From Candidatus Eiseniibacteriota bacterium (lineage in GTDB: Bacteria; Eisenbacteria; RBG-16-71-46; CAIMUX01; WJJG01): a DNA stretch of 8,514 nt. The position numbers were made by a program, and so were the translations under genes. The stretch covers positions 1 through 8,514 of the forward strand of contig VGIY01000099.1 of the NCBI GenBank assembly GCA_016867695.1. Reading direction: 5' to 3'. The notes below the pieces were generated by a model, which saw nothing but the letters and a program-made list of their open reading frames with translations, had not been told where the DNA came from and ran no database searches. The first letter of the stretch is position 1; each line of letters starts with the position of its first letter. Positions 1 to 5,943 of this stretch are shown here, piece by piece.

Positions 1-234
1 GAGCTGCTCCAGTCGGGCGTCCAGGGCGGCGAGGCCGGTCCTGCCGCGGGCGAGCATCCCGGCGCTGAAGTCGGGGTCGTGGGCGGCGTTCAGGGAGAGC
101 TGGACGATCACCTCCCCGGGAACGGCATCCCTGACCAGCGTCGAGGGGGGGGTGAACTCGGGCGCGCGCGAGATGGCCGGAACGGGAAGGCACAACGCGG
201 CGCAGACCATGACCAACACAGGGCTGATCCTCAT
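1..234 (-). CDS. Secreted protein N-terminus, probable subtilase (S8) propeptide, partial
   Basis: Reading the minus strand from ATG at 234-232 gives 78 uninterrupted codons that run off the left edge. The start is supported by a perfect anti-SD match (AAGGAGGT) five bases upstream. Residues 1-24 form a classic signal peptide: MR, then a hydrophobic core (PVLVMVCAALCLPV) and small residues before a likely cleavage near residues 20-24. The mature part contains VPGEVIVQL at about residues 38-46 and GLAALDARLEQL at 67-78. From family knowledge, a 'PGEVIV' strand followed by a 'GL..LD..L' helix is typical of the fervidolysin-like N-terminal prodomain of secreted subtilisin-type proteases. The catalytic domain lies outside the window, so the protease assignment is inference; another secreted protein with a similar prodomain is possible. 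The gene is divergent from the cstA-ptrB pair. I am fairly sure it is a real exported protein and less sure of its class. Confidence 0.62.
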   Translation of the reverse strand, partial: MRISPVLVMVCAALCLPVPAISRAPEFTPPSTLVRDAVPGEVIVQLSLNAAHDPDFSAGMLARGRTGLAALDARLEQL

Positions 235-239
235 GCGAG

Positions 240-247
240 ACCTCCTT
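240..247 (-). promoter_or_regulatory. Perfect Shine-Dalgarno of the partial secreted-protein gene
   Basis: On the minus strand the bases read AAGGAGGT, an eight-base match to the 16S rRNA anti-SD. CTCGC (five bases) separates it from the ATG at 234. It sits at the 3' edge of a long purine tract containing many weaker SD-like words. Confidence 0.75.
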
Positions 248-336
248 CCTTCTTCCTCTTTCCTCTTTCCTCTTTCCTCTTTCCTCTTCCCTCTTCCTCT
301 TCCTCTTCTTCTTCTTCCTCTTCCTTCTTCCTCCTC
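241..336. repeat. 96-bp homopyrimidine/homopurine tract with CCTCTTT heptamer repeats
   Basis: Every plus-strand base from 241 to 336 is C or T. The core is a tandem array of the heptamer CCTCTTT (units at 255, 262, 269 and 276, then CCTCTTC at 283 and 290). It passes into hexamer CCTCTT and trimer CTT steps toward 330. On the minus strand this is a purine-only stretch immediately upstream of the partial secreted-protein gene, so it would form its mRNA leader: (AAAGAGG)n with many GGA and GAGG words, ending in the true SD. Such mirror-like homopurine tracts can form triplex (H-DNA) and can change length by slippage. Those are general properties, and nothing here shows they occur. Confidence 0.9.
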
Positions 337-488
337 GCTTCCGCGCATGCTTGGTGCCGGAGTCGAACCGCATGCCGGACAGCGAGCGGATCCCCGAAGC
401 CCCCCCCTCCGGGGCGACCGTCCGGTCCCTCCGGACCTCCGCCAGCATGCAGGCCCTGCGCGATTCTGCAAGAGCCTGGCAGGCCGCT

Positions 489-506
489 GTTACGCGGGAG
501 TTACGC
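489..506 (+). repeat. GTTACGC direct repeat spaced one helical turn
   Basis: GTTACGC occurs at 489-495 and again at 500-506, start to start 11 bp, so both copies face the same side of the helix. This geometry fits a tandem operator half-site, and the position, about 140-150 bp upstream of the candidate cstA promoter, would suit an activator. No regulator is identified. A chance repeat of seven bases in a GC-rich region is possible. Confidence 0.3.
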
Positions 507-538
507 CGCCTCGTCCGGATCCCCGCTCGCGAGGCGGC
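505..538. repeat. 9-bp inverted repeat in the divergent region
   Basis: GCCGCCTCG (505-513) and CGAGGCGGC (530-538) are exact reverse complements separated by 16 bases. No T-run follows on either strand, so it does not look like a standard intrinsic terminator. It could be a protein-binding site or a leader structure. It overlaps the end of the GTTACGC direct repeat. Confidence 0.35.
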
Positions 539-642
539 TTCCGGCACGGGGGAGACCCGGGTCGCCCCCTTGGGGACCGGCGCGCCCGAAGGGTCGATCC
601 GGCCGCTCCCGGCGGCGGCGCAAGGCCCTTCCCAGCCCCCGC

Positions 643-672
643 TTGATCGCCGCCGGGGCGCGGCTCTAGACT
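643..672 (+). promoter_or_regulatory. Candidate sigma70-like promoter for cstA
   Basis: TTGATC at 643-648 resembles the -35 element (TTGA conserved). TAGACT at 667-672 resembles the -10 element, keeping the critical first T, A and final T. The 18-base spacer is acceptable. Transcription would begin near 679, giving a leader of about 37 nt before the GTG at 716. The match is by eye only, and this organism's promoter consensus is unknown. Confidence 0.4.
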
Positions 673-702
673 GCGCCGATGTCTGTCCGGTCCGGAGTCC
701 CC

Positions 703-707
703 GGAGG
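703..707 (+). promoter_or_regulatory. Shine-Dalgarno that fixes the GTG start of cstA
   Basis: GGAGG at 703-707 lies eight bases before GTG at 716-718. The nearest upstream ATG (679) is in a different frame. The first ATG-initiated alternatives inside the gene would remove conserved family sequence, so GTG is the preferred start. Confidence 0.7.
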
Positions 708-715
708 TCGCGGTC

Positions 716-2401
716 GTGCACCTGCCCCTGGTCATCCTGCCGGCGGCGCTGCTGCTGCTCCTGGCCTACTTCACCTACGGACGGCTGCTCACCCGCGTCT
801 TCGGACTCGACCGCCGCCGCCCGACGCCGGCCGTGCGGCTCAACGACGGCGTCGACTACGTCCCCGCCAACCGCTTCTATCTCCTCGGCCAGCACTTCTC
901 CGCCATCGCCGCCGCCGGCCCGATCGTCGGCCCGATCCTGGCCGGCCTCTACTTCGGCTGGCTGCCGGCGGTGCTCTGGATCCTGGCCGGCTCGATCTTC
1001 GTCGGCGGGGTGCACGACTTCGCCGCCCTGGTCGCCTCGATCCGCCACCAGGCGCGCTCGATCGCCGAGGTCGTCCGCCAGCACATGTCGCCGCGCGCCT
1101 ACTACCTCTTCCTGATCTTCATCTGGCTCTGCCTGGTCTACGTGATCATCGCCTTCACCGACATCACCGCGGGGACCTTCGTCAGCGGCGAGGAGGGCGA
1201 GGGCGTCGCCTCGGCGAGCATGCTCTACCTGCTGCTGGCCGTGCTCATGGGCCTCTTCATCCGCGCGACGCGCATGTCCGAGAACCGGGCGACGCTGCTC
1301 TTCCTGCCGCTGGTCTTCGTCGCCATCTGGGCCGGGGACCTCATGCCGATCCGCATGCCGGGGATCGCGGGGCTCTCGCCGACGATCACCTGGGACTGGC
1401 TGCTGCTCGCCTACTGCTTCGTCGCCGCGCTGATCCCCGTCTCGCTGCTCCTCCAGCCGCGCGGATCGCTCGGGGGTTACTTCCTCTACGTCAGCCTGCT
1501 GGTCGGCGTCATCGGCGTCCTCTTCGGGGGTCTGCGCGTCCAGCACCCCGCCTTCCTCGGCTGGGGAGCGCTGCCGCGGCCGCTCTTCCCGATCCTCTTC
1601 GTCACCGTCGCCTGCGGAGCCTGCTCCGGCTTCCACGCGGTCGTCTCGACCGGCACGACCAGCAAGCAGCTCCACCGCGAGACCGACGCCAAGCTGGTCG
1701 GCTACGGGGGCATGCTGCTCGAGGGCTTCGTCGCCCTGATCGCGCTGGCGACGGTGATGATGCTCGCCCCCGGGAGCGCCGAGCTGAAGGGGTCGCCCAA
1801 CCAGATCTACGCCTCCGGCGTCGCCCGCTTCCTCGAGGTCTTCCACATCCCCCGCGACAAGGCGATCGCGTTCGGGCTGCTCGCCTTCGCCACCTTCGTC
1901 TACGACACGCTCGACGTCTGCACGCGGCTCGGGCGCTACGTCTTCCAGGAACTGACCGGGTTGAAGGGCAAGTGGGGCCGCGTGCTGGCGACGGCGGCCA
2001 CGCTGGCGCTGCCCGTCGTCTGCGTCACGCTGACGGTCCACGACGCGGCCGGCAACCTGGTGCCCGTCTGGCGCGTCTTCTGGACGCTCTTCGGCGCCAG
2101 CAATCAGCTCCTGGCCGCCCTGACGCTGCTGGCGATCTCGGTCTGGCTGAAGCGCCTCGGCAGGCCATGGCTGTTGAGCGCGCTGCCGATGGCCTTCATG
2201 ATGGGGATGACGATGTGGGCGCTGGGGCTTATCCTGCGGCCTTGGGCGCCCGCGCTCGCCGGCCGCCCCGTGGCGGCCACGCCGGCCGAGGGCGCGACGG
2301 CGCTGGTGCTGATCGTGCTCGCCGTGCTGCTGCTGATCGAGGCTCTGGGGATCCTGCTGCGCCGCGGAGACGCGCGGGCCCCGGCCGCATCGGGGCCCTG
2401 A
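716..2401 (+). CDS. cstA: CstA-family carbon starvation / peptide or pyruvate transporter
   Basis: This is a 561-aa inner-membrane protein starting at GTG, with about 13-15 hydrophobic segments spread over its length. Conserved CstA signatures appear in order. They are a DGVDYVPANRFYLLG stretch (residues 44-58), HFSAIAAAGPIVGP (60-73), then LWILAGSIFVGGVHDF and the following ARSIAEVV. Later come TTSKQLHRETDAKLVGYGG, FVYDTLDVCTRLGRYVFQEL and the C-terminal FGASNQLLAAL segment. In E. coli, CstA is a starvation-induced peptide/pyruvate transporter and its relative BtsT is a pyruvate/proton symporter, so the substrate here is open. At 561 aa it is shorter than the roughly 700-aa E. coli proteins but within the range of shorter bacterial CstA proteins. 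It is followed after 69 nt by an exported oligopeptidase on the same strand, which favours a peptide-linked role. A candidate promoter lies at 643-672. The family call is firm; the substrate is inference. Confidence 0.95.
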   Translation: MHLPLVILPAALLLLLAYFTYGRLLTRVFGLDRRRPTPAVRLNDGVDYVPANRFYLLGQHFSAIAAAGPIVGPILAGLYFGWLPAVLWILAGSIFVGGVHDFAALVASIRHQARSIAEVVRQHMSPRAYYLFLIFIWLCLVYVIIAFTDITAGTFVSGEEGEGVASASMLYLLLAVLMGLFIRATRMSENRATLLFLPLVFVAIWAGDLMPIRMPGIAGLSPTITWDWLLLAYCFVAALIPVSLLLQPRGSLGGYFLYVSLLVGVIGVLFGGLRVQHPAFLGWGALPRPLFPILFVTVACGACSGFHAVVSTGTTSKQLHRETDAKLVGYGGMLLEGFVALIALATVMMLAPGSAELKGSPNQIYASGVARFLEVFHIPRDKAIAFGLLAFATFVYDTLDVCTRLGRYVFQELTGLKGKWGRVLATAATLALPVVCVTLTVHDAAGNLVPVWRVFWTLFGASNQLLAALTLLAISVWLKRLGRPWLLSALPMAFMMGMTMWALGLILRPWAPALAGRPVAATPAEGATALVLIVLAVLLLIEALGILLRRGDARAPAASGP

Positions 2402-2458
2402 GCGCGGTCCCGGCCGCCGCGCGGGCGCCCGTCACGCGCGCCGCCCGCCCGGGGAAGG

Positions 2459-2465
2459 AAAGGAA
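2459..2465 (+). promoter_or_regulatory. Shine-Dalgarno of the oligopeptidase gene
   Basis: AAAGGAA at 2459-2465 lies five bases before the ATG at 2471, at the end of a purine-rich run (GGGGAAGGAAAGGAA). The 69-nt gap from cstA shows no clear terminator, which supports cotranscription. Confidence 0.6.
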
Positions 2466-2470
2466 CCCGC

Positions 2471-4666
2471 ATGAACTCCTGGAAGAGGCCTCAGCTCCTC
2501 GCCGCGCTCTCGGTCCTCGCCGCGCTCTCGGTCCTCGCCGCGTTCTCGGTCCTCGCCGCGCTCCCTGCCAGCAGCGCGCTCCCGGTCCTCGCCGCGCTCC
2601 CCTCGGGCGCCGGAGCCGCGGCGCCGGCGCCCCCCGAGGCGCCCCGCGTCCCGCATCGGCTCGAGGCGCACGGGCAGACGCGCGTCGACGACTACTACTG
2701 GCTGCGCGACCCGGAGAACCCGGCGACGCTCGCCTACCTGGAGGCGGAGAACGCCTATACCGAGCAGGTCATGGCCCACACGCGGGGCCTGCAGGACTCG
2801 CTCTTCGAGGAGATGAAGGGCCGGATCAGGAAGGACGACTCCACCGTTCCCTACTTCTACGAGGGTTGCTACTACTACGATCGCTACGAAGAGGAGAATG
2901 AATACCCCCTCTACTGCCGCAAGCGCGGCTCGCTCGACGCCCCCGAGGAGCTGCTGCTCGACGTCAACGAGCTCGCCGCCGGGCGCGACTACTTCGCCGT
3001 CTGGGGGCGCGAGGTCAGCCCCTCCGGCGAGATCTACGCCTTCGCCGCCGACACGGTGGGCCGCCGCTTCTTCACCATCCGTTTTAAGGACCTGACCACC
3101 GGCGCGCTGCTGGCCGACGCGATCCACGGCGTGACCAGCAACATCGCCTGGGCCAACGACGGCCGCACGCTCTTCTACGCCGCGCAAGACACCGTCACGC
3201 TACGCCAGCACAGGATCTACCGGCACGCGCTCGGCACCCCCGCCAGCAGCGATGTGCTCGTCTACGAGGAGTCGGACGAGACCTTCGACTGCGGCGTCTA
3301 CCGCACGAAGTCGAAGGAGTATCTCCTGATCGCCTCCTATCAGACGCTGAGCAGCGAGTACCGCTTCCTCGACGCCGACGACCCGACCGGCGAGTTCGTC
3401 CTCCTCCAGCCGCGCGAGCGCGAGCACGAGTACTCGGTCGACCACGTCGGCGACCGCTTCTACATCCGCACGAACTGGGAGGCGCGCAACTTCAGGCTGA
3501 TGGAAGCCCCCGTCGCCCGGCCGGGCAAGGAGCACTGGCGCGAGGTCCTGCCCCACCGCGACGAGGTCCTGCTGGAGGGCTTCGAGCTCTTCGCCGACTT
3601 CCTGGTGGTCGCGGAGCGAAGGGACGGGCTGGCCCGATTCCGGGTGATCCCGTCGGACGGCGGCGCCGGGCACGAGGTGGACTTCGGCGAGCCGGTCTAT
3701 TCGGCGGCGATCGGCACGAACCCGGAACTGGACAGCTCCGTGCTCCGCTACGACTACGCCTCGCTGGTCACGCCCAGGTCGGTCTTCGACTACGACCTGC
3801 GCACGCGCGCCAAGACGCTGCGCAAGCAGGACGAGATCCAGGGCGGATACGACCCGGCCCTCTACCGCAGCGAGAAGCTGGCCGCCCCGGCGCGCGACGG
3901 ATCGCGGGTGCCGATCTCGATCGTCCATCGCGCGGATGCGGTCCGCGACGGCCGCACGCCGCTGCTGCTCTACGCCTACGGATCCTACGGGATCAGCAGC
4001 GACGCCTCCTTCAGCGCGGCGCGCTTGAGCCTACTCGAGCGCGGCTTCGCCTACGCCATCGCCCACGTTCGCGGCGGCGAGGAGCTGGGGCGCCGCTGGT
4101 ACGAAGAGGGCAAGCTGCTGAAGAAGTTGAACACCTTCACCGACTTCATCGACTGTGCCGAGTTCCTCATCGCCGAGGGCTACACTAGCGCCGATCGGAT
4201 CTTCGCCGAGGGGGGCAGCGCGGGCGGATTGCTCGTCGGCGCCGTCGTCAACCTGCGGCCCGACCTCTTCCGCGGGGCGATCGCCGACGTGCCCTTCGTC
4301 GACGTCGTGACGACGATGCTCGACGAGACGATCCCCCTGACCACCAGCGAGTACGACGAGTGGGGCGATCCCCGGGACAGGACCTACTACGACTACATGT
4401 TGAGCTACTCCCCCTACGACAACGTGGCGCCGCGCGACTATCCCCACATGCTCGTCACCGCGGGCCTGCACGACTCCAACGTCCAGTACTGGGAGCCGGC
4501 CAAGTGGGTCGCCAGGCTGCGGGCGCTGAAGACCGACCGCCGCCGCCTGCTGCTGAAGACCAACATGGAGGCGGGCCACTTCGGCGCGAGCGGCCGCTTC
4601 CGCTACTACCGCGACTTGGCCCTGGCCTACGCCTTCATGCTCGACCTGGTCGGGCGCGAGGAATGA
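2471..4666 (+). CDS. ptrB: Exported oligopeptidase B-family serine peptidase (S9A)
   Basis: This 731-aa prolyl-oligopeptidase-family enzyme is closest in motifs to oligopeptidase B, which cleaves short peptides after Arg or Lys. The N-terminal beta-propeller begins with RVDDYYWLRDPENP near residue 71. The alpha/beta-hydrolase domain occupies the C-terminal third. The catalytic triad is Ser583 in GGSAGG, Asp668 in GLHDSNVQYWEP and His703 in EAGHFGASGRF. The Ser-Asp spacing (85) and Asp-His spacing (35) equal those of E. coli OpB (S532, D617, H652). S1 acidic residues are Glu627 and Asp629 (Glu576 and Glu578 in E. coli), supporting basic P1 preference. In the S2 pair, Asp511 is kept but the second Asp is Ser513. 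Unlike cytoplasmic E. coli PtrB, it has an approximately 50-residue N-terminal extension that reads as a signal peptide, built from LAALSV-type repeats. It probably acts in the periplasm or outside, in an operon with cstA. The family call is firm; export and pathway are inferred. Confidence 0.95.
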   Translation: MNSWKRPQLLAALSVLAALSVLAAFSVLAALPASSALPVLAALPSGAGAAAPAPPEAPRVPHRLEAHGQTRVDDYYWLRDPENPATLAYLEAENAYTEQVMAHTRGLQDSLFEEMKGRIRKDDSTVPYFYEGCYYYDRYEEENEYPLYCRKRGSLDAPEELLLDVNELAAGRDYFAVWGREVSPSGEIYAFAADTVGRRFFTIRFKDLTTGALLADAIHGVTSNIAWANDGRTLFYAAQDTVTLRQHRIYRHALGTPASSDVLVYEESDETFDCGVYRTKSKEYLLIASYQTLSSEYRFLDADDPTGEFVLLQPREREHEYSVDHVGDRFYIRTNWEARNFRLMEAPVARPGKEHWREVLPHRDEVLLEGFELFADFLVVAERRDGLARFRVIPSDGGAGHEVDFGEPVYSAAIGTNPELDSSVLRYDYASLVTPRSVFDYDLRTRAKTLRKQDEIQGGYDPALYRSEKLAAPARDGSRVPISIVHRADAVRDGRTPLLLYAYGSYGISSDASFSAARLSLLERGFAYAIAHVRGGEELGRRWYEEGKLLKKLNTFTDFIDCAEFLIAEGYTSADRIFAEGGSAGGLLVGAVVNLRPDLFRGAIADVPFVDVVTTMLDETIPLTTSEYDEWGDPRDRTYYDYMLSYSPYDNVAPRDYPHMLVTAGLHDSNVQYWEPAKWVARLRALKTDRRRLLLKTNMEAGHFGASGRFRYYRDLALAYAFMLDLVGREE
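2497..2604 (+). repeat. 18-bp tandem repeat encoding the signal-peptide core
   Basis: The unit CCTCGCCGCGCTCTCGGT appears at 2497-2514 and 2515-2532, with a one-base variant at 2533-2550. A decayed copy lies at 2551-2568, and after 18 bases a further decayed copy at 2587-2604. Each unit adds six hydrophobic residues (LAALSV or a variant) to the h-region of the peptidase signal sequence, so copy number changes would lengthen or shorten it without a frameshift. Confidence 0.85.
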
Positions 4667-4680
4667 GGCCGCTCCTCGCA

Positions 4681-4708
4681 GGCCGCAGCCCCCGGCGGCG
4701 TCGCGGCC
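4681..4708. terminator. Weak hairpin between convergent genes
   Basis: GGCCGC (4681-4686) pairs with GCGGCC (4703-4708) across a 16-base GC-rich loop, inside the 60-base gap between the convergent peptidase and methyltransferase genes. It has no T-run on either side, so a terminator role is suggested by position only. Confidence 0.2.
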
Positions 4709-4726
4709 GAACGGGGCGAGCGCCGC

Positions 4727-5497
4727 TCACTCCGCCTGGCGGGCCAGCAGCGCGTAGAGCCAGTAGGGCCGCCGGCGGCTGATCAGCCGATTCAGGCCGT
4801 CGCAGCAGAGGCTGACCGGGTTGTGGCGCGAGCGCGGGAAACTGCGGTTTCCGCAGCCGGGGCACATGGCGATGCGCCCCTCGGGGACCTGGAACCGGCG
4901 CCCGCCCAGGCGCTGCCGCAGGCGCAGGAGCCCGGTCGGATAGGCCCGCACGCCCCGGCCCCCCTCGGCCGCGCGCAGGAGTCGGTATTCGGGGAAGTGC
5001 GCCGCCAGCGACTCGGCGGTGAAGCGGCGCTGGTGGCGCGAGGCGTTGAAGACGCGCCCGCAGTCCCGGCAGAGCAGTTCGTTGAGCTGGAGGTTCTCGC
5101 CGTTCGGAACGCTAAGCAGCAGATAGGGGGTTCCAAGCCGCCGGAACTCGTCGAGCGTGTCCAGGAAGTCATGCTCCAGCAGGTGTTCGAGCATCTCGCT
5201 GCAGAACAGCAGGTCGAACGCCCCGGCCCGTACCGGCAGCGCCGCCGATGAGGCGCAGATCCGCGGGACGCGCACGAAGGAGAGCGCCGCGCGGCTCCAG
5301 TCGATGCCGACAACCTCGAGTTGCCGCGCCAGCTCGTGGGTGATCACCCCGTTGCCGCAGCCGACATCGAGGACGCGCCGCACTCCCGGCGGGACCATAG
5401 CCATGAGCGCCCGCGCCTTCTCGGCCAGCTCGGGCGTGAGCACGAAGCGCTCCCAGTTCTCGTTGATCTCGTAGAATCCGCGCTCGTCAGGCTGCAT
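4727..5497 (-). CDS. Class I SAM-dependent methyltransferase with two Cys-pair motifs
   Basis: This is a 256-aa protein. I chose the ATG at 5497-5495, which is preceded by AAGGGAACGAGGGCC and begins MQPDERGFYEINENWERF. An upstream in-frame ATG at 5587 lacks an SD and would add 30 arginine- and alanine-rich residues unlike the family. The Rossmann fold shows motif I VLDVGCGNG (residues 42-50), the acidic end of strand 2 at VVGIDWS (62-68), FDLLFCSEMLEHL (94-106) and the strand SVPNGENL (129-136). Beyond the core are CRDCG (143-147), followed by HQRRF (155-159), then CPGCG (212-216) and RHNPVSLCCDG (224-234). This C-terminal arrangement could hold a zinc site and may recognise the substrate. 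Methyltransferases of this type often modify sugars, lipids or quinones, but the substrate cannot be read from sequence. It is convergent with the peptidase gene and divergent from the 815-aa secreted protein gene. Confidence 0.88.
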   Translation of the reverse strand: MQPDERGFYEINENWERFVLTPELAEKARALMAMVPPGVRRVLDVGCGNGVITHELARQLEVVGIDWSRAALSFVRVPRICASSAALPVRAGAFDLLFCSEMLEHLLEHDFLDTLDEFRRLGTPYLLLSVPNGENLQLNELLCRDCGRVFNASRHQRRFTAESLAAHFPEYRLLRAAEGGRGVRAYPTGLLRLRQRLGGRRFQVPEGRIAMCPGCGNRSFPRSRHNPVSLCCDGLNRLISRRRPYWLYALLARQAE

Positions 5498-5618
5498 GGC
5501 CCTCGTTCCCTTGCGCCCCTCGCCCGGCGATCCCGGTGCCGACGCGGCTAGGTGCCGGCGCGCGGCCGGGCGAAGGCGGATGGCCACGGGAAGCGGATCG
5601 TCGCTGGCACGACTGCAC

Positions 5619-5646
5619 AGCGTAGGGCATGCCGAAGGCGGGTCAA
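5619..5646 (-). promoter_or_regulatory. Candidate sigma70-like promoter for the methyltransferase gene
   Basis: On the minus strand TTGACC (5646-5641) differs from the -35 consensus at one base. After a 16-base spacer, TACGCT (5624-5619) keeps the first T, A and final T of the -10 element. Transcription would start near 5612, leaving a leader of roughly 115 nt before the ATG at 5497. The assignment is by eye only. Confidence 0.35.
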
Positions 5647-5727
5647 GCGCGGCGGCCGGTCCGCGGCATCCGGCCGCGGGGCCCGGCCGCGAGGCCGCCC
5701 GTCATCCGATCGGCGGGCGTACCTGCC

Positions 5728-5765
5728 CGCAGCGAGTGCGCTCGCTGCGCGGCCGTTCCGGCCGC
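5728..5765. repeat. Two abutting perfect hairpins
   Basis: CGCAGCGAG (5728-5736) and CTCGCTGCG (5741-5749) form a 9-bp stem closed by TGCG. Sharing base 5749, GCGGCCG (5749-5755) and CGGCCGC (5759-5765) form a 7-bp stem with a TTC loop. No T-run follows. As both neighbouring genes point away, a terminator is not needed here, so a protein-binding or structural role is more likely. Confidence 0.5.
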
Positions 5766-5800
5766 ATGCCTCCGCGCCCCCGGAGAACACACCCCCGAGA

Positions 5801-5829
5801 ACACCTATGCCGGCGGGGCCGGCGGGTGT
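5801..5829. repeat. Compound hairpin ACACC/GGTGT around GCCGGC palindromes
   Basis: The outer arms ACACC (5801-5805) and GGTGT (5825-5829) enclose two copies of GCCGGC (5809-5814 and 5818-5823) separated by GGG. This gives a 5-bp outer stem, an internal bulge and a 6-bp inner stem. TATCAT at 5829-5834, directly after it, resembles a -10 element for the rightward gene, but I see no matching -35. Confidence 0.35.
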
Positions 5830-5943
5830 ATCATCCGAGTCGCCCCGGGGAGCCGCCGGCTTCCCGCGAGCCCAGCGAGACGACCCGACGCCGCGCCGAG
5901 GCCACCCCTCCCGTACGGCGCGGCGTGCGCGGTAGCGTACGGG

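Larger units (their letters stand above)
337..715. other. Right part of divergent intergenic region before cstA
   Basis: There is no credible gene in these 379 bases. The open frames that cross them have an arginine-, proline- and alanine-rich composition and no SD, and they overlap genuine genes in other frames. The stretch holds a direct repeat (489-506), an inverted repeat (505-538), a candidate promoter (643-672) and the cstA SD (703-707), each listed separately. Together with 235-336 it is the shared control region between the leftward secreted-protein gene and the rightward cstA-ptrB pair. Confidence 0.6.

Noticed and set aside
352..374. tRNA-like 3' end on the minus strand (GGTTCGACTCC followed by GGCACCA)
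   Set aside because: Only three base pairs of a T-stem form, there is no room for a seven-base acceptor arm before CCA, and no anticodon or D arm lies within 80 bases. It is probably chance, or at most a decayed remnant.
79..1115. Plus-strand frames running through the pyrimidine tract and into cstA
   Set aside because: They produce poly-Ser/Leu/Phe stretches from the CT repeat and Arg/Pro-rich tails. They lack an SD and conflict with the minus-strand exported protein and cstA.
679..2901. 740-codon plus-strand frame overlapping cstA and the start of the peptidase gene
   Set aside because: The translation is Arg/Leu/Pro/Ala-rich with no family motifs, while the overlapping frames encode clear CstA and oligopeptidase B proteins.
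2104..3187. Antisense frames with EDRERG-type repeats opposite the signal-peptide repeat
   Set aside because: The repeated peptide is a by-product of the 18-bp DNA repeat read backwards. The sense reading gives a functional signal sequence in front of a verified enzyme.
5498..5587. N-terminal extension of the methyltransferase to the ATG at 5587
   Set aside because: It has no SD before 5587, and the 30 added residues are basic and low-complexity. The internal ATG at 5497 has purine-rich sequence upstream and begins with a family-like N-terminus.
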